This document shows, one piece after another, positions 44,108 through 53,044 of a stretch of 64,000 nt of DNA; position 1 is the stretch's first letter, and each line of letters begins with the position of its first letter. A model generated the notes under the pieces. That model ran no database searches and had not been told where the DNA came from. It saw only the letters and a program-made list of their open reading frames with translations. Made by a program: the position numbers and the translations under genes. The DNA is from Vulcanimicrobiota bacterium (GTDB lineage Bacteria; Vulcanimicrobiota; Vulcanimicrobiia; Vulcanimicrobiales; Vulcanimicrobiaceae), in NCBI GenBank assembly GCA_027452165.1, contig DAIDGX010000004.1, forward strand, positions 124,001-188,000. Direction: 5' to 3'.

Positions 44108-47100
44108 ATGCATACCGATCTTCTTCCCCCGCAACCCTCGGGCACTCGGGGCCTTCACGACGCGCTTCTACGCGCGCTTCCCGCGGCAAACCGCCCGCTC
44201 GCCGAGCTGATCGAATCCTTGCGCTCGGGGCGCGGTGCGTACGCATGCCACGAAACCGTCGCGGCAGCGCGGCCGGCGTTGATCGCGACGCTCTACCGTA
44301 CCCTCAACGTCCCGATGCTCGTCATCACCCCAACGGCCGACGTTGCGGAACGCGCCTTTGCCGATCTGCTCTACTATCTGGGCGAGAGCGAGCCGTCGCA
44401 GGTAGCGCTCCTGCGCTCGCGCGACGAGGCGATCGGCGCCATCGAAAGTCCGTCGGAACGCAGCGCGCGTATGACGTTGCTGGCCGATCTCGCGGCTGGC
44501 GCACATCGGCTCGTGCTTGCGCCGGTGGGCGCGCTGCGCCAATATGTGATGCCGCGCGGCCTCTTCGATGGGCTGCGCAGTACGCTGCGCGTCGGCGACG
44601 AGCCGGGCTGGGACACCTTGCAGCAACGCCTCTTCTCGCTTGGCTACACACGCACGGATGTCGTCAGCTCGGTGGGTGAATTCGCCGTGCGCGGCGGAAT
44701 CATCGACGTCTTTGCGGCCACCGCCGAGGCTCCGACACGCATAGAGTTTTTCGGCGATACGGTCGAGAGCATGCGCCCGTTCGATCTCGTGACGCAACGT
44801 AGCGACGGGTCGATCGACGAACTCGCCATCGTTCCGTGGAGCGAGATCCCGCGCGATCCCGCGTACCGCGAGCGCATCCTCGCACGGTACGACGGACCGG
44901 AGCGCGTCCGCGAGGCTCTCGCTGCGTTCGTTGAAAGCGGCGGGGACATGCCGGCGTCGTGGCTTCCACTCGCGCACGATGCGCACGCGACGCTGCTCGA
45001 TTACCTGCGCAACGACGCGGTCATCGTGCTTGACGAACCGTCGATGCTAGCTACGATCGAACGCGCCCTCGACGACGAGCGCTCGCGCGAACAAAGCGTG
45101 CTTCTCGCAGGCGTCGAGTCCGGCGAGTTCTCGGTCAACGCGACCGAAGTCGACGAAGCACTCCTCGCCGAGGTCGCGACGCCGCATCCGCGTCTGTCCG
45201 ACTTTGCCGGCGCCTTTGCATCGCACCCCGCGCTCGTCTTTCCCGGCGCGATCGACGCAACCGATACGCTTGCGTGGGTTCCGCAGACGCGCGGTTCCTT
45301 CGTCGTCGAGTCTCGCCCGGTGGAACATTTCAACCGGCAGATCGAGCTCTTTTCGCAAAGCGTTCGCCAGTGGGTAGCCCAGGGTGAGACGCTCTTCATC
45401 GCGAGCGGCTCGGTTGCACGCACGAGCGACCTCCTTCGCGCGGTCGGCGTTCCGGTCGAACGAGACCTCACGCACCTGAACGAGCGCGGTACCCGCGGGC
45501 GCGTGATCATCGATCACGGCAGCATCGAGGCGGGCTTTGCCATGCCCGATCTTCGTCTGCGCGTGCTCGGCGATCGTGAAATCTTTGGACAGCCGCCCAA
45601 GCGCGTCAAACTGCGCGCGGTCAAAGAGGGCGTGCCGGTCACGCTTGCCGATCTGAAGGTCGGCGACTACGTCGTCCACGCGGTTCACGGCATTGGGCAG
45701 TACCTCGGCTTGCGCACCGAAACGATCCTCGGCGCGACGCAAGATTATCTCGATCTGCAGTACGCAGGCTCGGATCGCATGCTCGTCCCCGTGACCCAGA
45801 TGCATCAGGTCACGAAATACTCCGCGGCCGAAGGACAGAGCCCGCGTCTCTCCAAGATGGGCGGTGCCGATTGGGCGCGCACCAAATCGCGCGTCTCCGA
45901 GTCGCTCGCCAAAATCGCAGACGGATTGGTGCAACTCTATGCGGAGCGCGAACTCGCGCGCGGTTACGCCTTCGGTGAGGACACCGCTTGGCAAGCGGAG
46001 ATGGAAGAGGCCTTTCCGTACGAGCCGACCGCCGATCAAAAGAAAGCCATCGACGCCACCAAACGCGACATGGAGCGCGCGCGTCCGATGGATCGCTTGG
46101 TGTGCGGCGACGTCGGCTATGGCAAAACCGAGGTGGCGATGCGTGCTGCCTTCAAGGCCATCGCCGACAAGAAGCAAGTGGCGGTGCTCGTGCCGACGAC
46201 GCTACTCGCCGATCAGCATTACCGTAACTTCAGCGCTCGCTTCGCCGGCTACCCGCTACGCATCGAAGAAATCTCACGCTTCAAGACCAAAGCCGAGGCC
46301 AAAGCCATCCTGACTGATCTTGCACTCGGCAAAGTTGACGTGATCATCGGGACGCATCGTCTGCTGCAAAAGGACGTTGCCTTTGCCGATCTCGGGCTCA
46401 TCATCATCGACGAAGAGCAACGATTCGGCGTCATGCACAAGGAGCGCTTGAAAGAGTACAAGACGTCGGTCGATGTGCTCACGCTCTCCGCGACGCCGAT
46501 CCCGCGCACGCTGCACATGTCGCTCATGGGCGTGCGCGATCTTTCGCTGATTCAAACCGCTCCGAAAAACCGCATGTCGGTCAAAACGGTTGTAGTACCG
46601 GCGAGCGACGCGATCGTTCAGCGCGCGATCACCGCCGAGCTCGACCGTGGCGGGCAGGTGTACTACCTGCACAACCGCGTCGAATCGATCTATGCCGTAA
46701 AAAACGCGCTCGAGCGCCTGGTTCCACGCGCGCGCATCGCGGTCGGTCACGGCCAGATGCACGAGCACGAGCTCGAGCCCGTCATGCAAGATTTCATCGA
46801 CGGCAAGACCGACGTGCTCGTCGCAACGACGATCATCGAAAACGGTATCGATATTGCGAACGTCAACACGATGATCGTCAACGACGCCGACAAGTTCGGC
46901 CTCGCGCAGCTCTATCAGCTGCGCGGCCGAGTCGGCCGCTCGAACCACCAGGCCTACTGTTTTCTGCTTTACCAGGGTCACAAGGCGCTCACCGAGGACG
47001 CCAAGGCGCGCCTCGAGGCAATCCGCGAGTTCACCCATCTCGGCTCCGGCCTCCAGATTGCGATGCGAGACCTCGAGATCCGCGGGGCGGGCAACCTGCT

Positions 47101-47656
47101 CGGCGCCGCACAGTCCGGATTTATCGGCTCCGTCGGTTTCGACACGTACTGTCAGTTGCTCGCCGATGCGATCGCGCAACGCCGAGGGATCGCGGCCGGA
47201 CTGGACGAGCGTCGCGAGGCGGTTATCGACGTCAAAATCTCGGCGTTCATTCCGAACGACTACATCCCGCAGGTCTCGCAGAAGATCGCCGTCTATCAGC
47301 AACTCGCCAAGGCCCGAAGCCGCGCCGAGGTAGAGGAGATCGCGGCGGGTGTCCGCGATCGCTTCGGTCCGTTCCCGGTTCCGTTGGAGCGCCTGGTCGA
47401 GTTGACGATGCTGCGCACGATCGCGTTACAAAAGCACGTCACCCGCGTCGTGGTTGACGAAAAGCGCCTGACGCTGGGCGTCGGCTCTGCGTTCAATCTT
47501 GACGCAACGATGATCCCCAAATTCCAATCGCTCACGAAAAATCGTTTTCGTTTTGGCGAGGGAAAGATTCTGGTCGATCTTCCGCCATTGCCGAAGGAAC
47601 GATCTGCCGAAGAGGTATGGATGCCGCTTTTGCGGCAATTGCTCGAAGCGATGTGA
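44108..47656 (+). CDS. mfd: Transcription-repair coupling factor
   Basis: DNA translocase that removes RNA polymerase stalled at lesions and recruits UvrA. At 1182 residues it is full length. Domains in order: UvrB-like damage-recognition part (1 to about 400), the CarD-like RNA-polymerase-interaction domain near 515-560 (LKVGDYVVHAVHGIGQYLGL), the helicase with Walker A at about residue 665 (CGDVGYGKTEVAMRA) and DEEQ at about 767 (IIIDEEQRFGVMHKE), motif VI LYQLRGRVGRSNHQAYCFLL, and the C-terminal TRCF domain. Start ATG 44108. It leads a coupled group: its stop overlaps a 50-residue membrane-protein gene, which overlaps an RsbW-like ATPase gene. Confidence 0.98.
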   Translation: MHTDLLPPQPSGTRGLHDALLRALPAANRPLAELIESLRSGRGAYACHETVAAARPALIATLYRTLNVPMLVITPTADVAERAFADLLYYLGESEPSQVALLRSRDEAIGAIESPSERSARMTLLADLAAGAHRLVLAPVGALRQYVMPRGLFDGLRSTLRVGDEPGWDTLQQRLFSLGYTRTDVVSSVGEFAVRGGIIDVFAATAEAPTRIEFFGDTVESMRPFDLVTQRSDGSIDELAIVPWSEIPRDPAYRERILARYDGPERVREALAAFVESGGDMPASWLPLAHDAHATLLDYLRNDAVIVLDEPSMLATIERALDDERSREQSVLLAGVESGEFSVNATEVDEALLAEVATPHPRLSDFAGAFASHPALVFPGAIDATDTLAWVPQTRGSFVVESRPVEHFNRQIELFSQSVRQWVAQGETLFIASGSVARTSDLLRAVGVPVERDLTHLNERGTRGRVIIDHGSIEAGFAMPDLRLRVLGDREIFGQPPKRVKLRAVKEGVPVTLADLKVGDYVVHAVHGIGQYLGLRTETILGATQDYLDLQYAGSDRMLVPVTQMHQVTKYSAAEGQSPRLSKMGGADWARTKSRVSESLAKIADGLVQLYAERELARGYAFGEDTAWQAEMEEAFPYEPTADQKKAIDATKRDMERARPMDRLVCGDVGYGKTEVAMRAAFKAIADKKQVAVLVPTTLLADQHYRNFSARFAGYPLRIEEISRFKTKAEAKAILTDLALGKVDVIIGTHRLLQKDVAFADLGLIIIDEEQRFGVMHKERLKEYKTSVDVLTLSATPIPRTLHMSLMGVRDLSLIQTAPKNRMSVKTVVVPASDAIVQRAITAELDRGGQVYYLHNRVESIYAVKNALERLVPRARIAVGHGQMHEHELEPVMQDFIDGKTDVLVATTIIENGIDIANVNTMIVNDADKFGLAQLYQLRGRVGRSNHQAYCFLLYQGHKALTEDAKARLEAIREFTHLGSGLQIAMRDLEIRGAGNLLGAAQSGFIGSVGFDTYCQLLADAIAQRRGIAAGLDERREAVIDVKISAFIPNDYIPQVSQKIAVYQQLAKARSRAEVEEIAAGVRDRFGPFPVPLERLVELTMLRTIALQKHVTRVVVDEKRLTLGVGSAFNLDATMIPKFQSLTKNRFRFGEGKILVDLPPLPKERSAEEVWMPLLRQLLEAM

Positions 47657-47805
47657 ACAAGCTCAGGCATTTCGCGCCGGGAACGGCTGCTGTACTCGCC
47701 GTACTGATCGTGGCCGTCGTCGCGACGAGCCTGATCGTGGCGCCGCGCATCAGCCACGGCATGATCGGGGAATTGCGGGCCGCAACGCTCGCGCGCAACG
47801 CATGA
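47653..47805 (+). CDS. Small single-pass membrane protein between mfd and an RsbW-like gene
   Basis: A 50-residue open frame from a GTG at 47653 that overlaps the mfd stop (GTGA) and ends in ATGA with the next gene. It has one strong membrane helix (TAAVLAVLIVAVVATSLIVA) after a short basic start (VNKLRHF) and then about 20 residues (PRISHGMIGELRAATLARNA). The tight overlaps on both sides argue that it is translated. There is no family I recognise. It may anchor or regulate the following ATP-binding protein. Confidence 0.62.
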   Translation: MNKLRHFAPGTAAVLAVLIVAVVATSLIVAPRISHGMIGELRAATLARNA

Positions 47806-48194
47806 GGTGGAGCTTTGAGTCATCAGATGCGAGCGGCGCATATCACGTGCGCGACGACTTGATCGCCTATCTCGAGGTCTATGCGACGCCCGACTCCGAC
47901 CTCGCCGGGGCGGCGCTGATCTTCGGCGAGCTCGTCGGCAACGTCGTTCGCCACGCCCCCGGGCCGATCGCGGTACGGCTGCGATGGGAGCACGACATCG
48001 CCGTGCTCGCCGTGCGAGACTTCGGCCCCGGCTTCGACTGGAAGCGCGCGTCCCTGCCCGATCCGCTCGCGGAGGGCGGTCGCGGTCTCTTCATCGTGCA
48101 AGCGGTAGCAGGCTCCATTACGGTCCGCCGCTGCGCCCCAAACGGGGCCGAAGCGATCGCGCTCCTGCCCGTACGTTTGCAGCGGCCGGCCTGA
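47802..48194 (+). CDS. RsbW-like anti-sigma/HATPase_c protein
   Basis: A 130-residue GHKL-fold ATP-binding protein of the serine-kinase anti-sigma type. The N box is LIFGELVGNVVRHAPG (Glu, Asn and His spaced as in RsbW/SpoIIAB), the G1 box is VRDFGPGFDW, and the G2 box is GGRGLFIVQAVAGS. It has no histidine phosphoacceptor domain. Such proteins bind a sigma factor or phosphorylate an anti-anti-sigma (STAS) protein. Neither a STAS partner nor a group 3 sigma factor is next to it. It starts at ATG 47802, inside the end of the small membrane-protein gene. Confidence 0.88.
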   Translation: MRWSFESSDASGAYHVRDDLIAYLEVYATPDSDLAGAALIFGELVGNVVRHAPGPIAVRLRWEHDIAVLAVRDFGPGFDWKRASLPDPLAEGGRGLFIVQAVAGSITVRRCAPNGAEAIALLPVRLQRPA

Positions 48195-48245
48195 GAAATG
48201 CCTGAAAAGGGACTCAAGCCCCCCACACGAACCTCGGTCCGGTGG

Positions 48246-48269
48246 GCGGAGCCTCCGGGTTCCGCTTTT
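48246..48269 (+). terminator. Possible weak terminator after the mfd operon
   Basis: A 5-bp stem GCGGA/TCCGC (48246-48250 with 48261-48265) around a 10-base loop is followed by TTTT at 48266-48269. It is short, but well placed between the RsbW-like gene and the parvulin lipoprotein gene. Confidence 0.35.
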
Positions 48270-48307
48270 CCTACGCACTCTCTTCATCCTTAAGACCTGG
48301 AGTCGAT

Positions 48308-49258
48308 ATGCCGAAAGCCAACCGCCTCGTGGCGGGTCTTGCGACCGTGCTCCTCGCGGCTACGTCGCTTACCGCCTGCGCGAGCGGCGGTTCCGTCGCC
48401 ACCGTGAACGGGACGCCGATCAGCAAGGCCGAGTTCGACAACAAGCTCGAGTCGAGCCCCGCGGCGCTCGGAACGCTGCAGCAGATGGTTCGCGAACTTT
48501 TGATCGAGCAGTACGCCAAGCAGAACAATATCACCGTCACCGCGGCAGACGTAAAAAAGCGCGAAGACGACATTAAAGCGAACTTCCCGACCGGCTCCTG
48601 GGACGAAATGCTCAAGGCGCGCGGCCTGACCGAGAAAGACGTGCATCAGGCGCTGCGCGACCAGGCGATCATCGACGCCGCCGTCGGTAAGGACATCAAG
48701 ATCTCCGACGCGCAGATCAAAGACTACTTCGATAAGAACCATGCGGCGTTCGACAAACCCGCGGAGGTTCGCGCGCGCCACATCCTCGTCGCCGATCTCA
48801 AGACCGCAGATCAAGTCGAAGCCGACCTCAAGGCCGGTAAGCACTTCTCGGCGGAAGCAGAGAAGTATTCGATCGATCCCGGCAGCAAGGATAAGGGCGG
48901 CGAGCTTGGATGGTTCCGTCGCGGCCAGATGGTCCCCGCGTTCGACAAGGCGGCATTCTCGCTGCCGGTCGGCAAGATCAGCGCGCCGGTAAAGTCGCCG
49001 TTCGGCTACCACATCATCGAAGTGCAAGCACGCCAGCCCGGCGTGAAGGCAACGCTTGCGAACACGCACGATCGCATCGAGTCGATGCTGCGCCAGCAGC
49101 AAGAGCAGCCGCTCATCGCGCCGTTCCTTGCCGGACTCCAGCAGAAGGCGAACATCCAGATCAGCGATCCGCGCTTCCAGGCCGCCTTCCCGACGCCGGT
49201 TCCGGTTCCGTCGGCAGCAGCCACCGCAGCTGCGCCGGCCGCATCCTCCTCGCCGTAG
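48308..49258 (+). CDS. Parvulin-type peptidyl-prolyl isomerase lipoprotein (PrsA/SurA-like)
   Basis: A 316-residue extracytoplasmic folding catalyst. The lipoprotein signal is MPKANRLVAGLATVLLAATS then LTAC, with Cys24 as the anchor. A SurA_N-like chaperone part spans about 30-150 (VNGTPISKAEFDNKLE onward), and the parvulin rotamase domain about 153-245: EVRARHILVADLKTAD, KGGELGWFRRGQMVPAFDKA, SPFGYHIIEVQ. The last 25 residues are Pro/Ala/Ser-rich. It assists folding of exported and outer-membrane proteins. The start was placed at ATG 48308 (CTGGAG 6-10 bases upstream), leaving out 22 upstream codons. Confidence 0.93.
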   Translation: MPKANRLVAGLATVLLAATSLTACASGGSVATVNGTPISKAEFDNKLESSPAALGTLQQMVRELLIEQYAKQNNITVTAADVKKREDDIKANFPTGSWDEMLKARGLTEKDVHQALRDQAIIDAAVGKDIKISDAQIKDYFDKNHAAFDKPAEVRARHILVADLKTADQVEADLKAGKHFSAEAEKYSIDPGSKDKGGELGWFRRGQMVPAFDKAAFSLPVGKISAPVKSPFGYHIIEVQARQPGVKATLANTHDRIESMLRQQQEQPLIAPFLAGLQQKANIQISDPRFQAAFPTPVPVPSAAATAAAPAASSSP

Positions 49259-49290
49259 GCAGATCCGCGTCTGAGGATGGTCACACCGAT

Positions 49291-49314
49291 GAGGGGGTCC
49301 GAATGGGCCCCCTC
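49291..49314. other. GC-rich hairpin between the parvulin and mazG genes
   Basis: GAGGGGGTCC (49291-49300) pairs with GGGCCCCCTC (49305-49314) around a GAAT loop; one G-T wobble, 10 bp. It lies 32 bases after the parvulin stop. There is no T-run, so if it ends transcription it does so poorly, or it marks an mRNA 3' end. Confidence 0.5.
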
Positions 49315-49341
49315 GCTCGTTCACGAAGAGAGCGCGCTACG

Positions 49342-50535
49342 ATGCTGATTCGAATCGCCGGTCTCGGCCCGGGCGACCCGAGCTTTCTCACCGTCGGTAG
49401 CCTCGATGCGCTGCGCGCGTCGCGCCGCGCGGTTGCGCTGCTCGCACCGCCCGACCTCACGAAAGCCCTTGCCGCCGCAGGCGTCGAGCTGCTACGCGAT
49501 CTCGTGCCCGACGCTGCCGCCCTCGTGCGCGGCAGCACCGCCGCGATCGAGTATGTTGTCAACGCGATTGGGGCGCTCGGCGGCGACGAGCTGGGCATCG
49601 GCGTCCTCGGCAACCCGCTCTCCGACGTCCCCGGCTTACCCCCGCTCTTGCGCGCGCTCGAAGACGCGGGGCATCGCACGCTGCTCGTACCCGGCATGCC
49701 CAACGCAACGCTCTGCGCGTCGGTCGCGATGCCCCTCGTGCCGCTACCGCCGCAATCGCAGCACTATTCATGGGACGATCTCGTCGAGGTGATGGCACGC
49801 CTGCGCGCCGGATGCCCGTGGGATCGCGAACAGACGCATCGTACGCTCGTGCCCTATCTGATCGAGGAGACGTACGAAGTCGTCGAAGCGATCGAAGGCG
49901 ACGACATGGACGCACTCTGCGAAGAACTCGGCGACCTCTTACTCCAGATCGTCTTTCACGCCCAGCTCGGCAGTGAGGTCGGAAAATTCACCGTTGCCGA
50001 CGTGATCGACGCACTCGCGAACAAGATGGTACGCCGCCATCCGCACGTCTTCGGCGATGCCGTGATCGACGACGTCGATTCGCAGTGGCGCAATTGGGAA
50101 AAACTCAAGGCCCAAGAGAAGACCGGGCTCGCGCGCAAGAGCCGCCTCGACGGCATTCCAAGACATCTCGGCGCGTTACAGCGCGGTCAGCGCATGCAAG
50201 AGAAGGCCGCCCGCGTAGGGTTCGATTGGCCCTCGACCGACGGTGTGCTCGACAAACTCCAGGAAGAGCTCGCCGAGCTTGCGGCCGCGCGCCGCGAAAA
50301 GCAAGACGACCCGCATGTGCGCGAGGAACTTGGTGACGTCTTTTTCACAATCGTCAACCTCTCACGTGCGCTCGGTATCGACGCTGAAACCGCGATGCGT
50401 GAAGCCAACGACAAATTTTACCGCCGCTTCGCCTTTATGGAAGAGCACGCCGCAACCAGCGGAAAGGCGCTCTCCGATCTCTCGCTTGACGAACTCGAGG
50501 AACTGTGGCAACTAGCGAAAATTCAGCCGGCGTAA
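49342..50535 (+). CDS. mazG: Nucleoside triphosphate pyrophosphohydrolase MazG with a shortened methylase-like N-terminus (YabN-like)
   Basis: A 397-residue protein. Residues about 142-390 carry two MazG repeats: [20 protein letters not shown] and [33 protein letters not shown] in the first; [15 protein letters not shown] and [20 protein letters not shown] in the second. The EExxE and ExxD residues bind Mg for hydrolysis of (d)NTPs. Residues 1-140 ([20 protein letters not shown]) keep the first strand of a tetrapyrrole/SAM methylase domain, but this is about 140 residues against some 210-220 in full YabN, so it is probably not catalytic. The start is ATG 49342; the frame is open further upstream in the parvulin gene. 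It overlaps kal by 31 bases. Confidence 0.92.
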   Translation: MLIRIAGLGPGDPSFLTVGSLDALRASRRAVALLAPPDLTKALAAAGVELLRDLVPDAAALVRGSTAAIEYVVNAIGALGGDELGIGVLGNPLSDVPGLPPLLRALEDAGHRTLLVPGMPNATLCASVAMPLVPLPPQSQHYSWDDLVEVMARLRAGCPWDREQTHRTLVPYLIEETYEVVEAIEGDDMDALCEELGDLLLQIVFHAQLGSEVGKFTVADVIDALANKMVRRHPHVFGDAVIDDVDSQWRNWEKLKAQEKTGLARKSRLDGIPRHLGALQRGQRMQEKAARVGFDWPSTDGVLDKLQEELAELAAARREKQDDPHVREELGDVFFTIVNLSRALGIDAETAMREANDKFYRRFAFMEEHAATSGKALSDLSLDELEELWQLAKIQPA

Positions 50536-50912
50536 CGAGCCTCATTCGTTTGCGGATGAGCGCACACGACGCTCATTACGGTGGCGACTTGGTCGATGGG
50601 GCGCGCATGCTCGCGCTCTTCGGCGACGTTGCGACCGAGCTTTTGATCAAGCTCGACGGCGACGAAGGGCTCTTCGTCGCGTACGACAAGGTGGAGTTCC
50701 TTGCGCCCGTGTACGCGGGCGACTACATCGAAGCTCATGGACGCGTCACGCGCATCGGTAACACCTCGCGCGCAATGGAGTTCGAAGCGCGCAAAGTGAT
50801 CGTTGCACGAACCGATGTGAGCGAGAGCGCGGCCGACTTCCTCGCCGAACCGCTCGTCGTCTGCCGGGCAAGCGGAACGTGCGTCACCCCCAAAGACAAA
50901 AAACGCATCTAG
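50505..50912 (+). CDS. kal: 3-aminobutyryl-CoA ammonia-lyase
   Basis: Hot-dog-fold enzyme of lysine fermentation that removes ammonia from L-3-aminobutyryl-CoA to give crotonyl-CoA. 135 residues. It matches the family closely from memory: [77 protein letters not shown]. The start is a GTG at 50505 with GAGGAA just upstream, inside the end of mazG; the alternative ATG ([10 protein letters not shown]) would cut off conserved residues. It is placed far from kamDE (about 37 kb), whereas in known fermenters these genes cluster. Kce and Kdd are not in the window. Coupling to mazG looks accidental. Confidence 0.9.
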   Translation: MATSENSAGVTSLIRLRMSAHDAHYGGDLVDGARMLALFGDVATELLIKLDGDEGLFVAYDKVEFLAPVYAGDYIEAHGRVTRIGNTSRAMEFEARKVIVARTDVSESAADFLAEPLVVCRASGTCVTPKDKKRI

Positions 50913-51289
50913 GGCGACGCTTTCGGACTTTCGATATCGCGACAGGGAACCGCATGAAGCGTGCGCCACGGCCAAACGTCGCCGAGCGTCGCAAAGGACG
51001 AAACCGAATCGCCCGTTCCCATGCGGAGCCCGCCCGCACGCAGCTCTTCCTGCGTCGCACCCTTTCGCAGATTCACGACTCTGGAGCGCACGCCGCGTGC
51101 ATCGACGAGATATATCCAGCCCAGCAGTCTTCCGCTCTGATCGACTATTTCGCCGATCGAGACGACGTAGGCTCCCGTTTCAAGCGGAGGTGCGGCAACA
51201 GGTGCCCCGACGTCAAGCGTGGATCCAGCACACCGCGCAAAGTCCGGCATTCGGTGAAAGACCGCATACTGTGGAATTTGGCGTATCAT
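50909..51289 (-). CDS. Hypothetical protein
   Basis: A 126-residue frame with a convincing start: ATG at 51289 preceded by AAGGG at 6 bases. The middle ([20 protein letters not shown], then [20 protein letters not shown]) looks like a small beta-rich domain. No signal, no membrane segment, no family I recognise. Its end overlaps the kal stop by 4 bases on the opposite strand. Upstream, 52 bases separate it from the MATE gene stop. Confidence 0.62.
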   Translation of the reverse strand: MIRQIPQYAVFHRMPDFARCAGSTLDVGAPVAAPPLETGAYVVSIGEIVDQSGRLLGWIYLVDARGVRSRVVNLRKGATQEELRAGGLRMGTGDSVSSFATLGDVWPWRTLHAVPCRDIESPKASP

Positions 51290-51341
51290 ATTTTCCCTTA
51301 CGCAGCGAATCTCCAGCGCTCGCGCGTGCTGCTACCTACTC

Positions 51342-52727
51342 TCAGGCGAGTCGCTCATGCGTTCTGCGTTTCCAAAAGAACTCGTAATACGTAAACTGCG
51401 CGGTCAGCACGACCACATAGGAGATCGGATAGCCCATCCACACGCCCGCAAGGCCAAAGTGCTGCATCAATAGATAGGCCGCCGGCACTTCAACACCCCA
51501 AATCGCGAAGATGCCGTTGATCGTGGGCCACAGTACGTCACCGCTGCTGCGCACCACACCCGAGACGACGGCACTGTTGCCGAAGAGCAGGTACGACCAG
51601 AGCGTGATCATCAGCAGTTCGTGCCCGATATGGAGTGTCGCCGCATCGGTGATGAACCAGCCCAACACGTCGTTTGCGAAGAGGTAACAGATGAGTATCA
51701 AGACGCCGCCGATCGCGTAATTCAAGCCCACGGCGGATCGCACGACCGCTCCGAGTTTATCCTCGCGCCGGGCGCCGATACACTGCGCGCCGAAAATTGA
51801 AGCGGCGATGCCGATCGAGATCGCTGGGAACTGTACGTAGCTAACCACCTGGTTCACCGCGCCGTACGCGGCGGTTGCACTTGGGCCGTAGCGGTTGACG
51901 AAGCTGATAACCGCGATCTCGGCGAGTGAGACCATGATCGTCTGGATGCCGGTTGGGATGCCGATACGCAAAACCAGCCACAGGATCTTCGGATCGAATA
52001 TCATGTCGCGCGCCATCTCCGCGTCGAATCGCAACGCGTGTTTGGTTCGATGGAGATAGACGATCAAGGCCGCGAACGCGACGCCGTTCGAGAGCATCCC
52101 CGCAAGCGCCGCGCTCACGACGCCGAAGTGCGGAAGACCGAACCACCCCGCGATAAACATCGGCGTAAAGACCAAACTCAAGAGCGTCGAGATGATCAGA
52201 AAGCCTAGCGGCGTCTGCGCGTCACCGGTTCCGCGTAAGAACGTCGTGTAGCTGATATAAGGGAACATCAACGGAAAGCTGATGAACACGACACGCGTAT
52301 AGGCGTCCGATTGAGCAAGGATCAAAGCGGGCGTCCCCAGCGCCTTGAGCATCGCCGGCGCAAACAGCTCGCCCACGATCGCAACGATCACCGCAAAGAG
52401 CAGCGTCGCACCGAGCACCGTTCCGGCGACCTTCTTCACCCGGTGATGATCGCCCGCGCCGTAGGCCTGACCGATCAGCACCGTGCTGCCGCTCGCGATC
52501 CCGATCAAGAACGAAAACAACAGGAAGATCACGGGGAATACTGCCGAAACCGCGGCTAGCGCGCTCGTGCCGATCATCCGCCCGAGAAAGACGTACGTGA
52601 ACGTCTGCGACGCCGATTGCAGCACGTTGGCCACCATCAGCGGCACGAGAAAGAGGGTCATCGTGCGCCACATCGGACGCGATTCGTCGAAGATGTTGAC
52701 GTTCGGACGGCGGGTTGGCTGTGCCAC
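51342..52727 (-). CDS. MATE-family multidrug/metabolite efflux transporter
   Basis: A 461-residue inner-membrane antiporter with 12 hydrophobic segments in two six-helix halves: first-half motifs TLFLVPLMVANVLQSASQTF and GIASGSTVLIGQAYGAGDHH, FLRGTGDAQTPL; second half GIPTGIQTIMVSLAEIAVIS, FGAQCIGARREDKL and VVRSSGDVLWPTIN. It exports cationic compounds using Na+ or H+. The start is GTG at 52727, divergent from the S4 gene by 35 bases. Substrate unknown. Confidence 0.94.
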   Translation of the reverse strand: MAQPTRRPNVNIFDESRPMWRTMTLFLVPLMVANVLQSASQTFTYVFLGRMIGTSALAAVSAVFPVIFLLFSFLIGIASGSTVLIGQAYGAGDHHRVKKVAGTVLGATLLFAVIVAIVGELFAPAMLKALGTPALILAQSDAYTRVVFISFPLMFPYISYTTFLRGTGDAQTPLGFLIISTLLSLVFTPMFIAGWFGLPHFGVVSAALAGMLSNGVAFAALIVYLHRTKHALRFDAEMARDMIFDPKILWLVLRIGIPTGIQTIMVSLAEIAVISFVNRYGPSATAAYGAVNQVVSYVQFPAISIGIAASIFGAQCIGARREDKLGAVVRSAVGLNYAIGGVLILICYLFANDVLGWFITDAATLHIGHELLMITLWSYLLFGNSAVVSGVVRSSGDVLWPTINGIFAIWGVEVPAAYLLMQHFGLAGVWMGYPISYVVVLTAQFTYYEFFWKRRTHERLA

Positions 52728-52762
52728 GCCGCATGGTTCCCGAAGCGTGGTATGCTCTCCCG

Positions 52763-53038
52763 GTGAGGCTCGACAAGTTCATGAAGGTTGCGCGGCTCTC
52801 GAAGCGCCGCACCGAGGCGCACGAAGCGCTCGAACACGGACGCATAACCAAGGACGGAAGAACGCTCAAACCTGCCTATCAGGTGAAGCCCGGTGACGTG
52901 CTCGTCATCCACTACGCAACGCGCTACGTCACCGTACGCGTTCGCGAAGTCCCCTTGCGCATGACGCCGAGCGTCAAGCCGGCAGCACTCTACGATATCC
53001 TCGATACGCGCCGTGACGATCCGGCCGAATGGGTGTAA
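52763..53038 (+). CDS. S4-domain RNA-binding protein (RqcP/Hsp15-like)
   Basis: A 91-residue S4-fold protein: VRLDKFMKVARLSKRRTEAH, EALEHGRITKDGRTLKPAYQ, VKPGDVLVIHY, the typical alpha-L RNA-binding order. RqcP and Hsp15 act on ribosomal 50S-peptidyl-tRNA complexes in ribosome quality control. The start is GTG at 52763 at the S4 domain's first strand, 7 bases after a TATGCT that could be a -10 box, so the message may be nearly leaderless; an upstream ATG lies inside the MATE promoter region. It is followed by whiA after 6 bases. Confidence 0.9.
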   Translation: MRLDKFMKVARLSKRRTEAHEALEHGRITKDGRTLKPAYQVKPGDVLVIHYATRYVTVRVREVPLRMTPSVKPAALYDILDTRRDDPAEWV

Positions 53039-53044
53039 TGAGCG

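Noticed and set aside
44168-44986. Long minus-strand frames inside mfd
   Set aside because: They overlap conserved mfd coding sequence and show no recognisable motif or ribosome site.
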